NCBI GenBank assembly: GCA_019747905.1
Contig: JAIEQG010000010.1
Span: 1 to 59,555, forward strand
DNA: 59,555 bases
From: Burkholderiales bacterium
GTDB lineage: Bacteria > Pseudomonadota > Gammaproteobacteria > Burkholderiales > Ga0077523
Reading direction: 5' to 3'
Below are positions 24,801 to 33,988 of this stretch, piece by piece. A program made the position numbers and the translations under genes. The notes beneath the pieces are model-generated. The model had not been told where the DNA came from and made no database searches. It saw only the letters and a list, made by a program, of their open reading frames with translations. How positions within the stretch are numbered: position 1 is the first letter of the stretch; each line of letters starts with the position of its first letter.

Positions 24801-27800
24801 GCTCACGACCAATGCGTCGAGCCAATTCTCCGGTTCGTTCGCAGTGGTCGGCCTCAACGTGGGCGATGTCATCACCGCCACGGCCACCGACTCTTCGGGC
24901 AACACCTCCGAGTTCGGCGTCAACTTCGCCTCCATCGGACCGGAGCCGGTGGCAGTCAACGACAGCTACAGCGTCAACGAGGACACCACGCTGACGGTGG
25001 CGCCCGCTTCGACCGGGCTGGTCGACTGGTACCGCTTCGACGATGGCGGCACCAACCAGACGCTGGCCAACTCGGCCACGCCGGCCAATACCGGCACCCG
25101 TGGCAGTTCCTCTGGGGTCGATGCGGCGGACCCGGCGTTCGTTGCGGGACGCGTCGGCAGCAACGCTCTTTCGTTCGACGGTTCGAGCGACTACGTCACG
25201 GCCCTGAGCACGACGGCCCGGACCGCGAACAATTTCACGCTGTCGGCGTGGTTCAAGACCGACACCACCACGGGCCAGCATCACATCCTCTGGCAGGGCC
25301 GCAGCGGCGGCAACGGCTGGGGCGAACCGAGCGCGACGACCGCCGACGCCGAGATGAATCTCTCGGTGGGCCACTACAACCTGGACAACCGCATCACGTT
25401 CTTCCTCGGCTACGACGCCGAGACGGGGAACCCCATCAACATCATCTCGTCCAGCACGTTCACCGACACGGCGAACTGGCACCACGTCGCCGTGGTGGTT
25501 TCGGACCAGGGTGGCGGCACGCTGCAGGCCAATCTCTACGTCGACGGCGTACTTGAAGGGTCCGATACCGGCACGCAGAACGACCGCTCTGCCTGGAGTG
25601 GCCCGATGCGGGTGGGTGCTCCCAGTGCATCCACCCGGTTCTTCGACGGGCAGATCGATGAAGTCCGCGTCTACAACACCGCCCTTTCGGCGAGCGACGT
25701 GGCCGACCTGGCGCGCGCCGGCGTACTCGACAACGACACGGACACAATGCGGGCGGGACTCTCGGCCGTGCTCGTGTCGGGCCCGTCGAACGGGACGTTG
25801 AGCCTGAACGCCGACGGCTCGTTCACCTACACGCCGAGCGCGAATTTCACCGGCACCGACAGCTTCACCTATCGGGCCAACGACGGCACCAACAACTCCA
25901 ACGTCGCCACCGCGACCATCACGGTCAATCCGGTGAACGACGCGCCGGTCAACACCGTGCCGGGATCCATCACGGTCACGGAGGACGTGGCCACCGCGCT
26001 CTCCGGCATCTCGGTGGCCGACGTGGATTCCGCCGCATCGAGCCTGCAAATGACCTTCTCCGTGGGCAGCGGCACGCTTGCCGCCACCAGCGGCGGTGGC
26101 GTCACGGTGAGCGGATCGGGCTCCGGCACCGTCACGCTGACGGGCACGGCCACCAATCTCAACAGTTTCATCTCCGGTTCCGGGCTGACGTTCACGACGG
26201 CCGCCAACGCCACCAGTGCGATCACCCTGACGGTCAGCACCAACGACCAGGGCAACACCGGCAGTGGCGGCGCGCGGTCGGATACCGACAACGTCACGCT
26301 CAACGTCACCGCGGTCAACGATGCGCCGGTCAACACGGTCCCGGCTTCGATCGCGGTCACGGAAGACGTTGCCACCGCGCTCACCGGCATCTCGGTCGCG
26401 GACGTGGACGCCGGCGGCGCGAGCCTGCAGATCACCCTTTCGGTGGGCAGCGGCACGCTGGCCGCGACCGCCAGCGGCGGCGTCACCGTCAGCGGGTCTG
26501 GCACTGCATCGCTGGTACTCACCGGCACCGCGTCCAACCTGAACACGTTCGTGAGCGGCTCCAACGTAGCGTTCACCACTGCCGCCAACGCGACTGCCGC
26601 CGTCACCCTGACCGTGGCGACCAGCGACCAGGGCAACACCGGGTCCGGCGGCACCAGGACCGACAGCGACAACGTCACTCTCAACGTGACCGCCGTCAAC
26701 GATGCACCGGTGCTCGCGGGCGCCAACAATCTCACGGCCATCAACGAGGACCCCTCCAGCAACGGGGGCACGCTGGTTTCGGCGCTGCTGAGCGGTCAGG
26801 TCACCGACCCCGACAGCGGGGCACTCTCCGGCATCGCCGTCGTCTCGGTCGACAACACCAACGGTACCTGGCAGTTCTCGACCAACGGCGGCGGCGCCTG
26901 GAACAATTTCGGCTCGCCGGATGCCACGACGGCGCGACTGCTCGCAGCCGACGCTAGCACGCTGGTGCGTTTCGTTCCGAGCGCCAACTACAATGGCACC
27001 GCAAGCATCGTGCTGCGGGCCTGGGACCGTACGGCCGGCACGGCGGGCAGCACCGCGAACGTCACCAGCAACGGCGGCTCGACACCCTATTCCTCGGCCT
27101 CCGCCACCGCGTCGGTGACCGTGAGCGCGGTGAACGATGCACCCACCGTGACGGCGCCGGGATCGATCGCGCTCACCGAGGACGTCGCAGGCGCGCTGAC
27201 CGGCATCAGCTTCGCCGACGTGGATGCGGCCACCGGCAACATGGTCGCCACGTTCGCGGTGGCGCAGGGTGCGCTCGCGGCCACGTCGGGAGGCGGTGTC
27301 ACCGTCGGCGGCACCGCCACTGCCCTCACGTTGACGGGTACCCGCGCGGACCTGAATGCATTCATAGCTGGCAGCGCCCTCACCTACACCCCGGCGGCGA
27401 ACGACACGACCAGCGTGACACTCGGCGTCTCGGTGGACGACCAGGGCAACACCGGCAGCGGTGGCGCTCAGAACTCCGGCGTGACCAACGTCACGCTGAC
27501 TTTCAGCGCGATCAACGACGCTCCTCAGAACACGGTTCCCGGCGCCCAGACGGTCAACGAAGACACGGCCCTGGTCTTCTCCACGGGCAACGGCAACCGC
27601 ATCTCGATCGCCGACGCGGATGCCGCGTCGAGTTCGGTGCGGGTCACGCTGTCGGTCACCAACGGCACGCTGACGCTCTCCTCCGGCGCCGGCCTCACGT
27701 TCACGACCGGCGACGGCACCGGCGACGCGAACCTGGTGTTCTCCGGCACGGTCGCCAATATCAACGCGGCGCTGAACGGCATGCGCTACGACCCCACGGG

Positions 27801-30800
27801 GGCATACAGCGGTCCTGCGCTGCTCTCGATCACCACGAACGACCAGGGCAATACCGGTGCCGGCGGCGCGCTCTCCGACAATGACACCGTCGCCATCACC
27901 GTGGACGCGGTCAACGATCCGCCGCTCAACACGGTCCCTGCCGCGCAGTCCACAAACGCGAACATCGCACTGACGTTCTCCTCCGGCAACGGCAACCGGA
28001 TCTCGGTTGCCGACAGCGACGCCGCCGGCAATCCGGTGCAGGTGACGTTGACCGCGACCAACGGTGCGGTGACGCTGGCAGCGGTGAGCGGACTCGCCTT
28101 CTCGGTCGGCAGCGGCAGCGCCGATGCCACCATGACGTTCACCGGCACCATCACGGACGTCAACGCGGCGCTGGACGGCCTGGTGTTCGACCCGGCGCCG
28201 GCCTTCGTCGGTGCCGCGTCGCTGCAGATCGTCGCGTCGGACCAGGGCAACACCGGCTCCGGCGGTGCACAGACCGACAACGACACCGTCGCCATCACGG
28301 TGAACGCATCGACCTCGCCGACTGCGGTCGACGACAGCTACGGCGTCGGCGAGGACGGCACGCTACCCGCCGCTGCTTCGGTGCTGGACAACGACACCGA
28401 CCCGGACACGGCACCCGCGGGTCTCACCGCCGATCTGGTAGCGGGGCCGGCGAATGCATTCGCGTTCGCGCTGAACGCCGACGGGACGTTCAACTACACC
28501 CCGAACGCGAACTTCTCGGGCACCGACACCTTTACCTACCGCGTGTTCGACGGCACCACGTACTCCAACATAGCTACCGCCACCATCACCGTGGCAGCGG
28601 CCAACGACGCGCCGGTCAACAACGTTCCCGGCGTGCAAGCCGCCACGGAAGACACGGCACTCATCTTCTCGGCCGGCAACGGCAACGGGATCGCGATCGC
28701 CGACGTGGACGACGCCGGAAGCAACCTGCAGGTCACCCTCACCGCGACCGACGGCACCGTGACCCTGGCCGGGTTCGCCGGCTTGAGCTTCTCCACCGGC
28801 GACGGATCGGGCGATGCGCTGATGACCTTCACCGGCACCAAGGCAGCCATCAACGCAGCGCTCGACGGTCTCGCCTTCACGCCGACGACGAACTTCTCTG
28901 GTGCCGCCGGTCTGCAGATCGACGCCAGCGACCTCGGCAACACCGGTGCCGGCGGCGTTCTCACCGACTCCGACGCGATCACCATCAACGTGGCAGCCGC
29001 CAACGACGCACCGGTCGGCAACGTGCCGGCAGCGCAGGCCGGCACGGAGGACGTCACCCTGGTCTTCTCGGTCGCGAACGGCAACGCGCTCACCGTGACC
29101 GACGTGGATGCAGGCGCGAGTGCCGTCGAGATCACGCTCACCGCCGCCAACGGCACAATCACGGTGGCGTCCCTGACCGGTCTTTCCTTCAGCGTCGGCG
29201 ACGGCAGTGCCGACGCCGCCATGACGTTCACGGGTTCGATTGCCGACGTCAACACCGCCCTGGACGGCCTCGCGTTCATCCCTGCCGCACAGTTCAACGG
29301 GGGCGCGACACTGACTCTGGACGTGGACGATCAAGGCAACGCGGGCGCGGGTGGCGCCCTGTCTGACAGCGGGGCCGTCACGATCAATCTGGCGGCCGCG
29401 AACGACGCACCGGTCCTGACGGCTCCGGCCACCATTGCCGTTACCGAGGACATCGTCTCCGCCCTGACCGGCCTGTCGGTCGCGGATGCGGATTCGGCGG
29501 TCTCGGACGTGGAGATGACGCTGTCGGTGGCGACCGGCACGCTCGCCGCCACATCCGGCGCCGGCGTGACGGTGCTCGGGTCCGGCAGCGGAACATTGGT
29601 GCTGACCGGCACGACGGCAGTCATCAATGCGTTCATCGCGGCGTCCGAAGTCACGTTTACCACCGATGCTGATGCCACGGCCGCCGTCGCGCTCAGCATC
29701 GCCGTGAGCGACCTCGGCAACACCGGCGCCGGTGGCGCGCAGTCCGACAGCGACTCCACCACCTTGAACGTGACCGCGGTGAACGACACCCCGGCCAACA
29801 CGGTGCCCGGCGCCCAGACCACCCCGTTCAACACGCCGCTGGTCCTGTCGATGGCCAACGCCAATCGGTTGTCGATCGCCGACATCGACGCCGGCAGCGG
29901 GTCGCTCGCCATCGTGCTGACGGCCACCAACGGCACCCTCACTCTCGGGTCGCTCGCGGGTCTCGCCTTCTCCACGGGCGACGGAACCGCCGACGCCGTC
30001 TCGGCCTTCACCGGGTCTCTCGCCGACGTCAACGCCGCACTCGACGGGATGATCTTCACGCCGACGCCAGGCTACAGCGGCCCGGCGAGCATCCGGCTGC
30101 AGACCGACGACCAGGGCAACACCGGCGGCGGCGCGCTGACCGACGACGACACCGTGTCGATCACGGTGCTGCCGCCCAACAACGTACCGGTGATCACCAG
30201 TAACGGCGGCGCCGCGACCGCCACGGTGAACGCGGCCGAGAACACCATCGTGGTCACGACCATGAACGCTGCCGATCCGGACGTGCCCGGCCAGACTCTC
30301 ACCTGGAGCATCGTAGGTGGTGCCGATGCGGCGCTCTTCACCATAGATGCGCTGACCGGCGAACTGCGTTTCGCGATCGCACCGGACGCCGAAGCGCCGT
30401 CGGATGCGAACACCGACGGCGTGTACGCGGTGGACATTCTGGTGAACGACGGCGACGGCGGCACCGATTCACAGTCGCTCAGCGTAACCGTGGTGGACGT
30501 CGACGAATTCGACGTCGGCCCGGTGACCGATGCTGCAGCGGGAGCCGACACCGTGGCGGAGAATTCGACGGCGGGCACGACGGTGGGTTTCACCGCGTCG
30601 GCGTCGGACGCCGACGTTTCCGACAACACGATCACGTACACCCTGGATGTCGACGCCGGCGGCCGCTTCGCCATCGACGCGACGACCGGTGTGGTCACGG
30701 TGGCCGGACTGCTCGACTTCGAGACGTCGGCAAGCCACAACATCACGGTACGGGCGACTAGCAGCGACGGGAGCTTCAGCACCCAGGTCTTTGCGATCAA

Positions 30801-32181
30801 CGTCACCGATGCGAACGACGCGCCGGTCCAGACCTCGAATGCGGGCCTCGCCTTGAACGAGGGCGCGACGGCGACCATCGGCAACGCCCGGCTCAATGCG
30901 ACCGACGTGGACGACGCGCCTGCCCTGATCGTCTATACGATCGGCACGACGCCCGCGCGCGGTGCCCTCCGATTGAACGCAACGCCGCTTGCCTCCGGCA
31001 GCACCTTCACGCAGGCCGATATCGACGCCAACCTCGTGAGCTACATGCACGATGGTTCCGAAACGACCGCCGACAGCTTCACTTTCACAGTACGCGACGC
31101 CGCGGCGGCCACCCTGCCGCTGCAGACCTTCTCGATCACCGTCAGTCCCGTGAACGATCCGATCACGCTGTCGGCTGCAAGCCTCATCATCACTCCCGAC
31201 GGTGCCACGTCCGTGGGTCCCGCGGCCTTCACCACCACCGACCCGGACGGGCCCGCACCCACCTACACGGTCCAGAACGTCACCGACGGTCACTTCGAGC
31301 TCGTCGGTGCTCCCGGTGTGCCCATCACGACGTTCACCACCGCCGAACTCGTCGGCGGGCAGGTCGTCTTCGTGCACACGGGCGGCGCCGCCGTACCGGC
31401 CTTCGAAGTCTCCGCGAGCGACGGCACCTTCGTGACGCCGTTCCTTGCCGCCACCATCGCCTTCGCGACCACGGCGCCGGCGAACCCGACCGACGGCATC
31501 ATCGCGGACTTCAGTCCCCCGCCGTTGGTCGTGGTACTGCCGCCCGGCGTGGTCACCGGGAATGCAGGCACCGTGACTCCCATCGTCGTCACCGGCGACG
31601 ACGGCCTGGACAGCGGCGTCGACACACCCTTGCTCACGTTGCCGGTGCCGCGCCGCCCCGCGTCCCCGAAAGTAGCGTCGGCACAGCAGACTTCCGGATT
31701 GCCGGCGGAGGTCCTCGTGCAGCAGCGCAACGACGTCGGCAACATCGACCGGCGCACGCTCGGCGCTGCCACTTTCTCGCTGCCGGCCGTGAGCCTGCCG
31801 CCGGTAAGCCCGCCCACAACTCTTTCGAATTTCGAACCCGAGCTGACCCCGGCGGCGCGGGCGCAACTCATCGCCGACCTCGCCGGAGTCCTCGACGAGG
31901 AACCCGAACCCACACGCCTCGAACTCGCGCTGAAGTCGATGCAGCTTGCCAGCCTGGCGCTGTCCGTGGGTGTGGTGACGTGGATCCTGCGCGCGGGCGG
32001 GCTCATCTCCAGCCTGCTCGCCTCGTTGCCCGCGTGGCGGCACATGGACCCGCTGCCCATCCTCGCACGGGACGATGAAGAGGACGATGAAGAAGGGCCG
32101 GAATGGCAGAAGACGGCGTCCACCGACGAGACCGACGAACGCCGGCTCGAGCGCGTGCTGGGTACGGAGGCCGCGACGTGA
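21871..32181 (+). CDS. Giant LEPR-XLL / DUF4347 repetitive surface protein (3,436 residues)
   Basis: Domain order: LEPR-XLL motif (LEPRWLLSA, from residue 20); DUF4347 (57-228, with HLIGHGADG and LLYGCRSA); seven about 53-residue repeats (234-620), each with a VNTTT-like strand and QDGSG turn, probably a seven-bladed propeller; a LREAI segment and right-handed beta-helix (640-910); a LamG/lectin domain (about 1047-1283) set inside a cadherin-like repeat; about ten NDAPV-type Ig/cadherin repeats (1354-2773); two cadherin and two NG2-like repeats (to 3200); a Pro-rich stretch; a hydrophobic helix near 3360-3390; and an acidic tail (DDEEDDEE). It is an adhesin-like envelope protein. There is no RTX or type I signal. 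A GTG at 21832 is an alternative start. Confidence 0.93.
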   Translation: MFKSLNSRANPATRPLFEALEPRWLLSADLPGLAVPIDGTHVTDVAAQHAVELSAATRHEIVFVDGGVPDVDTLVAAMQAEPGERQLEVVVLDPNADGIAQVTAELARRHGLDAIHLIGHGADGSIRLGTSLLDAGEASRRAATLVRWHNALKPDADILLYGCRSAYGIGGERLLATLADLTGADVAGSTDATGAEDLGGNWVLERQTGRVEAALALSLRTQQRYAAIFDAAAGGGETRANSSTANTQSLQPGSQKQVAVALDGSYVVVWASDHASAGNSEIYARRFNANGTAATGEIQVNTTTSGTQNTPAVACDASGNFVVMWQGADASGTGTFARRFAADGTALAAQFQVNTTTAGDQREGAIAMTADGRFVIGWSSEGGQDGSGSGAYVRLYNAAGTAQTGEVRVNSTTAGNQYMDSLAMTSDGGFIAVGSGENIDGSGMGAFYRRFDSSGAAIDASQITASTTTSGDQSYVSIGTAPDDRFTISWSSAGQDGSGVGVYVQRFNADGTRLGSEFRANSTTANDQHRSSVAMDVDGRIVVAWDSASQDGSGLGVYRREFNWDGSSNGSETRVNTTTTNNQTNASVAMNALGQYVVAWSGEGTGDTSGVFVQRYSAALVVDTTSDVADGTTTSIAALLANRGADSRISLREAILATNNTANVGGADRIFFNISGSGPHTITVAAGGLPTITGAVDIDATSEPNYVSTPVVVLTSVASGGSSGLVLDTGSSGSTIRGLAINGFDLSGIRILNSSNNTVAGNFLGTNAAGTAAVANQVGVYITGGSSNNVIGGATVADRNVISGSDVDGVQIFGAGTSGNLVRGNIIGLDVTGTVDLGNTNQGVAIFNGATNNWIGGTGTGEGNVVSGNGGDGVIVNTNTSTGNRILGNSIYANDGLGIDHANDGVTANNGATGGAPNQGMDSPVITRAIVNGGTFIVEGYVGNTASSATFANARVEFFRAAADPSGSGEGRTYLGALTTNASSQFSGSFAVVGLNVGDVITATATDSSGNTSEFGVNFASIGPEPVAVNDSYSVNEDTTLTVAPASTGLVDWYRFDDGGTNQTLANSATPANTGTRGSSSGVDAADPAFVAGRVGSNALSFDGSSDYVTALSTTARTANNFTLSAWFKTDTTTGQHHILWQGRSGGNGWGEPSATTADAEMNLSVGHYNLDNRITFFLGYDAETGNPINIISSSTFTDTANWHHVAVVVSDQGGGTLQANLYVDGVLEGSDTGTQNDRSAWSGPMRVGAPSASTRFFDGQIDEVRVYNTALSASDVADLARAGVLDNDTDTMRAGLSAVLVSGPSNGTLSLNADGSFTYTPSANFTGTDSFTYRANDGTNNSNVATATITVNPVNDAPVNTVPGSITVTEDVATALSGISVADVDSAASSLQMTFSVGSGTLAATSGGGVTVSGSGSGTVTLTGTATNLNSFISGSGLTFTTAANATSAITLTVSTNDQGNTGSGGARSDTDNVTLNVTAVNDAPVNTVPASIAVTEDVATALTGISVADVDAGGASLQITLSVGSGTLAATASGGVTVSGSGTASLVLTGTASNLNTFVSGSNVAFTTAANATAAVTLTVATSDQGNTGSGGTRTDSDNVTLNVTAVNDAPVLAGANNLTAINEDPSSNGGTLVSALLSGQVTDPDSGALSGIAVVSVDNTNGTWQFSTNGGGAWNNFGSPDATTARLLAADASTLVRFVPSANYNGTASIVLRAWDRTAGTAGSTANVTSNGGSTPYSSASATASVTVSAVNDAPTVTAPGSIALTEDVAGALTGISFADVDAATGNMVATFAVAQGALAATSGGGVTVGGTATALTLTGTRADLNAFIAGSALTYTPAANDTTSVTLGVSVDDQGNTGSGGAQNSGVTNVTLTFSAINDAPQNTVPGAQTVNEDTALVFSTGNGNRISIADADAASSSVRVTLSVTNGTLTLSSGAGLTFTTGDGTGDANLVFSGTVANINAALNGMRYDPTGAYSGPALLSITTNDQGNTGAGGALSDNDTVAITVDAVNDPPLNTVPAAQSTNANIALTFSSGNGNRISVADSDAAGNPVQVTLTATNGAVTLAAVSGLAFSVGSGSADATMTFTGTITDVNAALDGLVFDPAPAFVGAASLQIVASDQGNTGSGGAQTDNDTVAITVNASTSPTAVDDSYGVGEDGTLPAAASVLDNDTDPDTAPAGLTADLVAGPANAFAFALNADGTFNYTPNANFSGTDTFTYRVFDGTTYSNIATATITVAAANDAPVNNVPGVQAATEDTALIFSAGNGNGIAIADVDDAGSNLQVTLTATDGTVTLAGFAGLSFSTGDGSGDALMTFTGTKAAINAALDGLAFTPTTNFSGAAGLQIDASDLGNTGAGGVLTDSDAITINVAAANDAPVGNVPAAQAGTEDVTLVFSVANGNALTVTDVDAGASAVEITLTAANGTITVASLTGLSFSVGDGSADAAMTFTGSIADVNTALDGLAFIPAAQFNGGATLTLDVDDQGNAGAGGALSDSGAVTINLAAANDAPVLTAPATIAVTEDIVSALTGLSVADADSAVSDVEMTLSVATGTLAATSGAGVTVLGSGSGTLVLTGTTAVINAFIAASEVTFTTDADATAAVALSIAVSDLGNTGAGGAQSDSDSTTLNVTAVNDTPANTVPGAQTTPFNTPLVLSMANANRLSIADIDAGSGSLAIVLTATNGTLTLGSLAGLAFSTGDGTADAVSAFTGSLADVNAALDGMIFTPTPGYSGPASIRLQTDDQGNTGGGALTDDDTVSITVLPPNNVPVITSNGGAATATVNAAENTIVVTTMNAADPDVPGQTLTWSIVGGADAALFTIDALTGELRFAIAPDAEAPSDANTDGVYAVDILVNDGDGGTDSQSLSVTVVDVDEFDVGPVTDAAAGADTVAENSTAGTTVGFTASASDADVSDNTITYTLDVDAGGRFAIDATTGVVTVAGLLDFETSASHNITVRATSSDGSFSTQVFAINVTDANDAPVQTSNAGLALNEGATATIGNARLNATDVDDAPALIVYTIGTTPARGALRLNATPLASGSTFTQADIDANLVSYMHDGSETTADSFTFTVRDAAAATLPLQTFSITVSPVNDPITLSAASLIITPDGATSVGPAAFTTTDPDGPAPTYTVQNVTDGHFELVGAPGVPITTFTTAELVGGQVVFVHTGGAAVPAFEVSASDGTFVTPFLAATIAFATTAPANPTDGIIADFSPPPLVVVLPPGVVTGNAGTVTPIVVTGDDGLDSGVDTPLLTLPVPRRPASPKVASAQQTSGLPAEVLVQQRNDVGNIDRRTLGAATFSLPAVSLPPVSPPTTLSNFEPELTPAARAQLIADLAGVLDEEPEPTRLELALKSMQLASLALSVGVVTWILRAGGLISSLLASLPAWRHMDPLPILARDDEEDDEEGPEWQKTASTDETDERRLERVLGTEAAT

Positions 32182-33812
32182 CGGGCATCCGCAAGCTGCT
32201 CGCGCGCTTCGTCCGCCCCGGCGCCGGGCCGGTCGCGCGCGTGGTCGTGGGCCTGATCGCGCTGTCGATCTGCGTCGCGCTGCTCGCGGACATCGTCTTC
32301 AACCTGTTCCGCAACGACGAGCAGGTGGCCCGCGAGATCCGCAAGCGGGTGAGCGAGAACGTCGCGATCCAGCTCGCCGTGCTGGCCCAGGGCGGTGACC
32401 GGATCGCCATCGAGAAGACCGTGGCCACCATCATCAACCGCGAAGCCGACATCGTTTCCATCGGCTTGCGGCAGGAGGCGGGTGAGCTCATCTACGCCTC
32501 GCCCGGCCACCTCACCAGCTGGCAGGCGCTGGGCGGCGGCAAATCGACGTTGACGCATGTCGAGGTACCACTGTTCTCCGGCGGCAAGCAACGCTGGGGG
32601 CAGATCGAGATCTCGTTTCGACCGGTGGGCGCGACTGGCTGGCGCTACTGGTTCGAACGCCCGGCGGTCCTGATGGTACTCACGTTGGTGATCGTGGGCG
32701 GTATCGGATTCTTCGTCTACATGCGGCGCGTGCTGACGCACCTCGACCCGACGGCGGCCATTCCCGAGCGCGTCAAGCTCGCCCTCGACACTTTGGTGGA
32801 AGGCGTGCTGATCCTCGACGTGTCCGGCCGCGTGCTGCTCGCCAATCGTGCATTCCTCAGCATGGCCCCGGCCGGCGAGCGCAACCTGGTCGGCCGCAAG
32901 GCCTCCGACCTCGCATGGCTGGTGGCCGAACTGGGAGCCGACCGGATGCTGCACCCCTGGCATCGGGTGGCACGTTCCCACGAGGCGGTCACCGGACAGG
33001 TGATCGACCTCGCGCGCGGCTCCGACGGGGCCACGCGCGTCGTCGTGAACGCCTCGCCGGTCCTGGATGCAAAGAACGCCGTGCGCGGCGTCATCGTCAG
33101 CGTCAACGACGTCTCGGCGCTGGACCAGGCCAACGCGGAACTGCGCAAGGCGCTCACCGATCTGCGCGAGTCGCAGGTGGCGCTGGAGGCCCGCAACGAG
33201 GAACTGAAGCGGCTCTCGGAAATCGACCCGCTCACCAGTTGCCTCAACCGCCGCGCTTTCATGCATCAGGCGGGCAACGAGTTCGCGCGTGCCGTCGGTG
33301 CCGGCACGCCGCTCGCCTGCATCATGACCGATATCGACAAGTTCAAGAACGTGAACGACACCTATGGACACTCCGTCGGTGACGAAGTGATCCAGCAGAC
33401 GGCGCGCATCCTCAAGCTGGGCCTGCGTCCTACCGACCTGCTGTGCCGGTACGGCGGCGAGGAGTTCTGTTTCGTGTTGCCGGGACTGGACCTGGCGCAG
33501 GCCGCGGTGATCGCCGAGCGCCTGCGCGAGAAGATCCAGTCGCAGGCGGGGCCCGGCGTGCGCGGCATCCCCAACTTGAAGGTCACGGCGAGCTTCGGCG
33601 TATCGTCGATCGAAGTCGGCGCTACCACGCTCGCCCAGTTGATCGAAGAAGCCGACCAGGCGCTCTATGCGGCGAAGCAGGCCGGCCGCAACATCGTGTC
33701 GACCTTCACCGACACACCGTGGCTGGACGCCTCCACGGAGGCCTCGAACCCGAAGGGCGGGACCCAGGGCGTGGCCGCGGCGATCGACGAGATCTTCGAT
33801 CCGACCCGCTAG
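32178..33812 (+). CDS. Membrane-bound diguanylate cyclase (periplasmic sensor, PAS, GGEEF)
   Basis: The 544-residue protein has a membrane helix at about 17-37, a periplasmic segment to about 155, a second helix at about 160-182, a PAS domain at about 200-320, a short coiled coil and a GGDEF domain. The active site is GGEEF at 426-430, and the product-inhibition site RPTD at 417-420 has the classical spacing (RxxD five residues before). It makes cyclic-di-GMP in response to an envelope signal. The GTG start lies in a GTGA overlap with the stop of the giant gene, with GGAGG 7 bases upstream, so the two are co-translated. This strongly suggests a shared function. Confidence 0.94.
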   Translation: MTGIRKLLARFVRPGAGPVARVVVGLIALSICVALLADIVFNLFRNDEQVAREIRKRVSENVAIQLAVLAQGGDRIAIEKTVATIINREADIVSIGLRQEAGELIYASPGHLTSWQALGGGKSTLTHVEVPLFSGGKQRWGQIEISFRPVGATGWRYWFERPAVLMVLTLVIVGGIGFFVYMRRVLTHLDPTAAIPERVKLALDTLVEGVLILDVSGRVLLANRAFLSMAPAGERNLVGRKASDLAWLVAELGADRMLHPWHRVARSHEAVTGQVIDLARGSDGATRVVVNASPVLDAKNAVRGVIVSVNDVSALDQANAELRKALTDLRESQVALEARNEELKRLSEIDPLTSCLNRRAFMHQAGNEFARAVGAGTPLACIMTDIDKFKNVNDTYGHSVGDEVIQQTARILKLGLRPTDLLCRYGGEEFCFVLPGLDLAQAAVIAERLREKIQSQAGPGVRGIPNLKVTASFGVSSIEVGATTLAQLIEEADQALYAAKQAGRNIVSTFTDTPWLDASTEASNPKGGTQGVAAAIDEIFDPTR

Positions 33813-33988
33813 CACGTAGTCCCTCGGGCGTTGCCCCGGTAAACTCCGGCGCAAATCGACTCTTCGCGCCACCCGATCGATGGATCTGGTTCGCAGGCCT
33901 TCAGGATGAAACGGCCCGCACGCTCGCTTCGCTCCCTGGTCCAAGGTCGAACCTGCATGCCCGACCGCTGTGGGAGGCACCACTGACG

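Noticed and set aside
23290..26049. Very long open frame on the minus strand across the giant gene
   Set aside because: It has no recognisable domain, is rich in Arg/His/Val, and mirrors the repeated Gly/Thr/Asn codons of the plus-strand gene. Other long antisense frames at 3832-5322, 5873-7471, 18979-21687, 31290-33983 and 37405-39900 have the same origin.
21871..32181. Type I-secreted RTX adhesin
   Set aside because: No GGxGxD nonapeptide blocks are visible at the C-terminus, which instead ends in a hydrophobic helix and acidic tail. No type I transporter genes are near.
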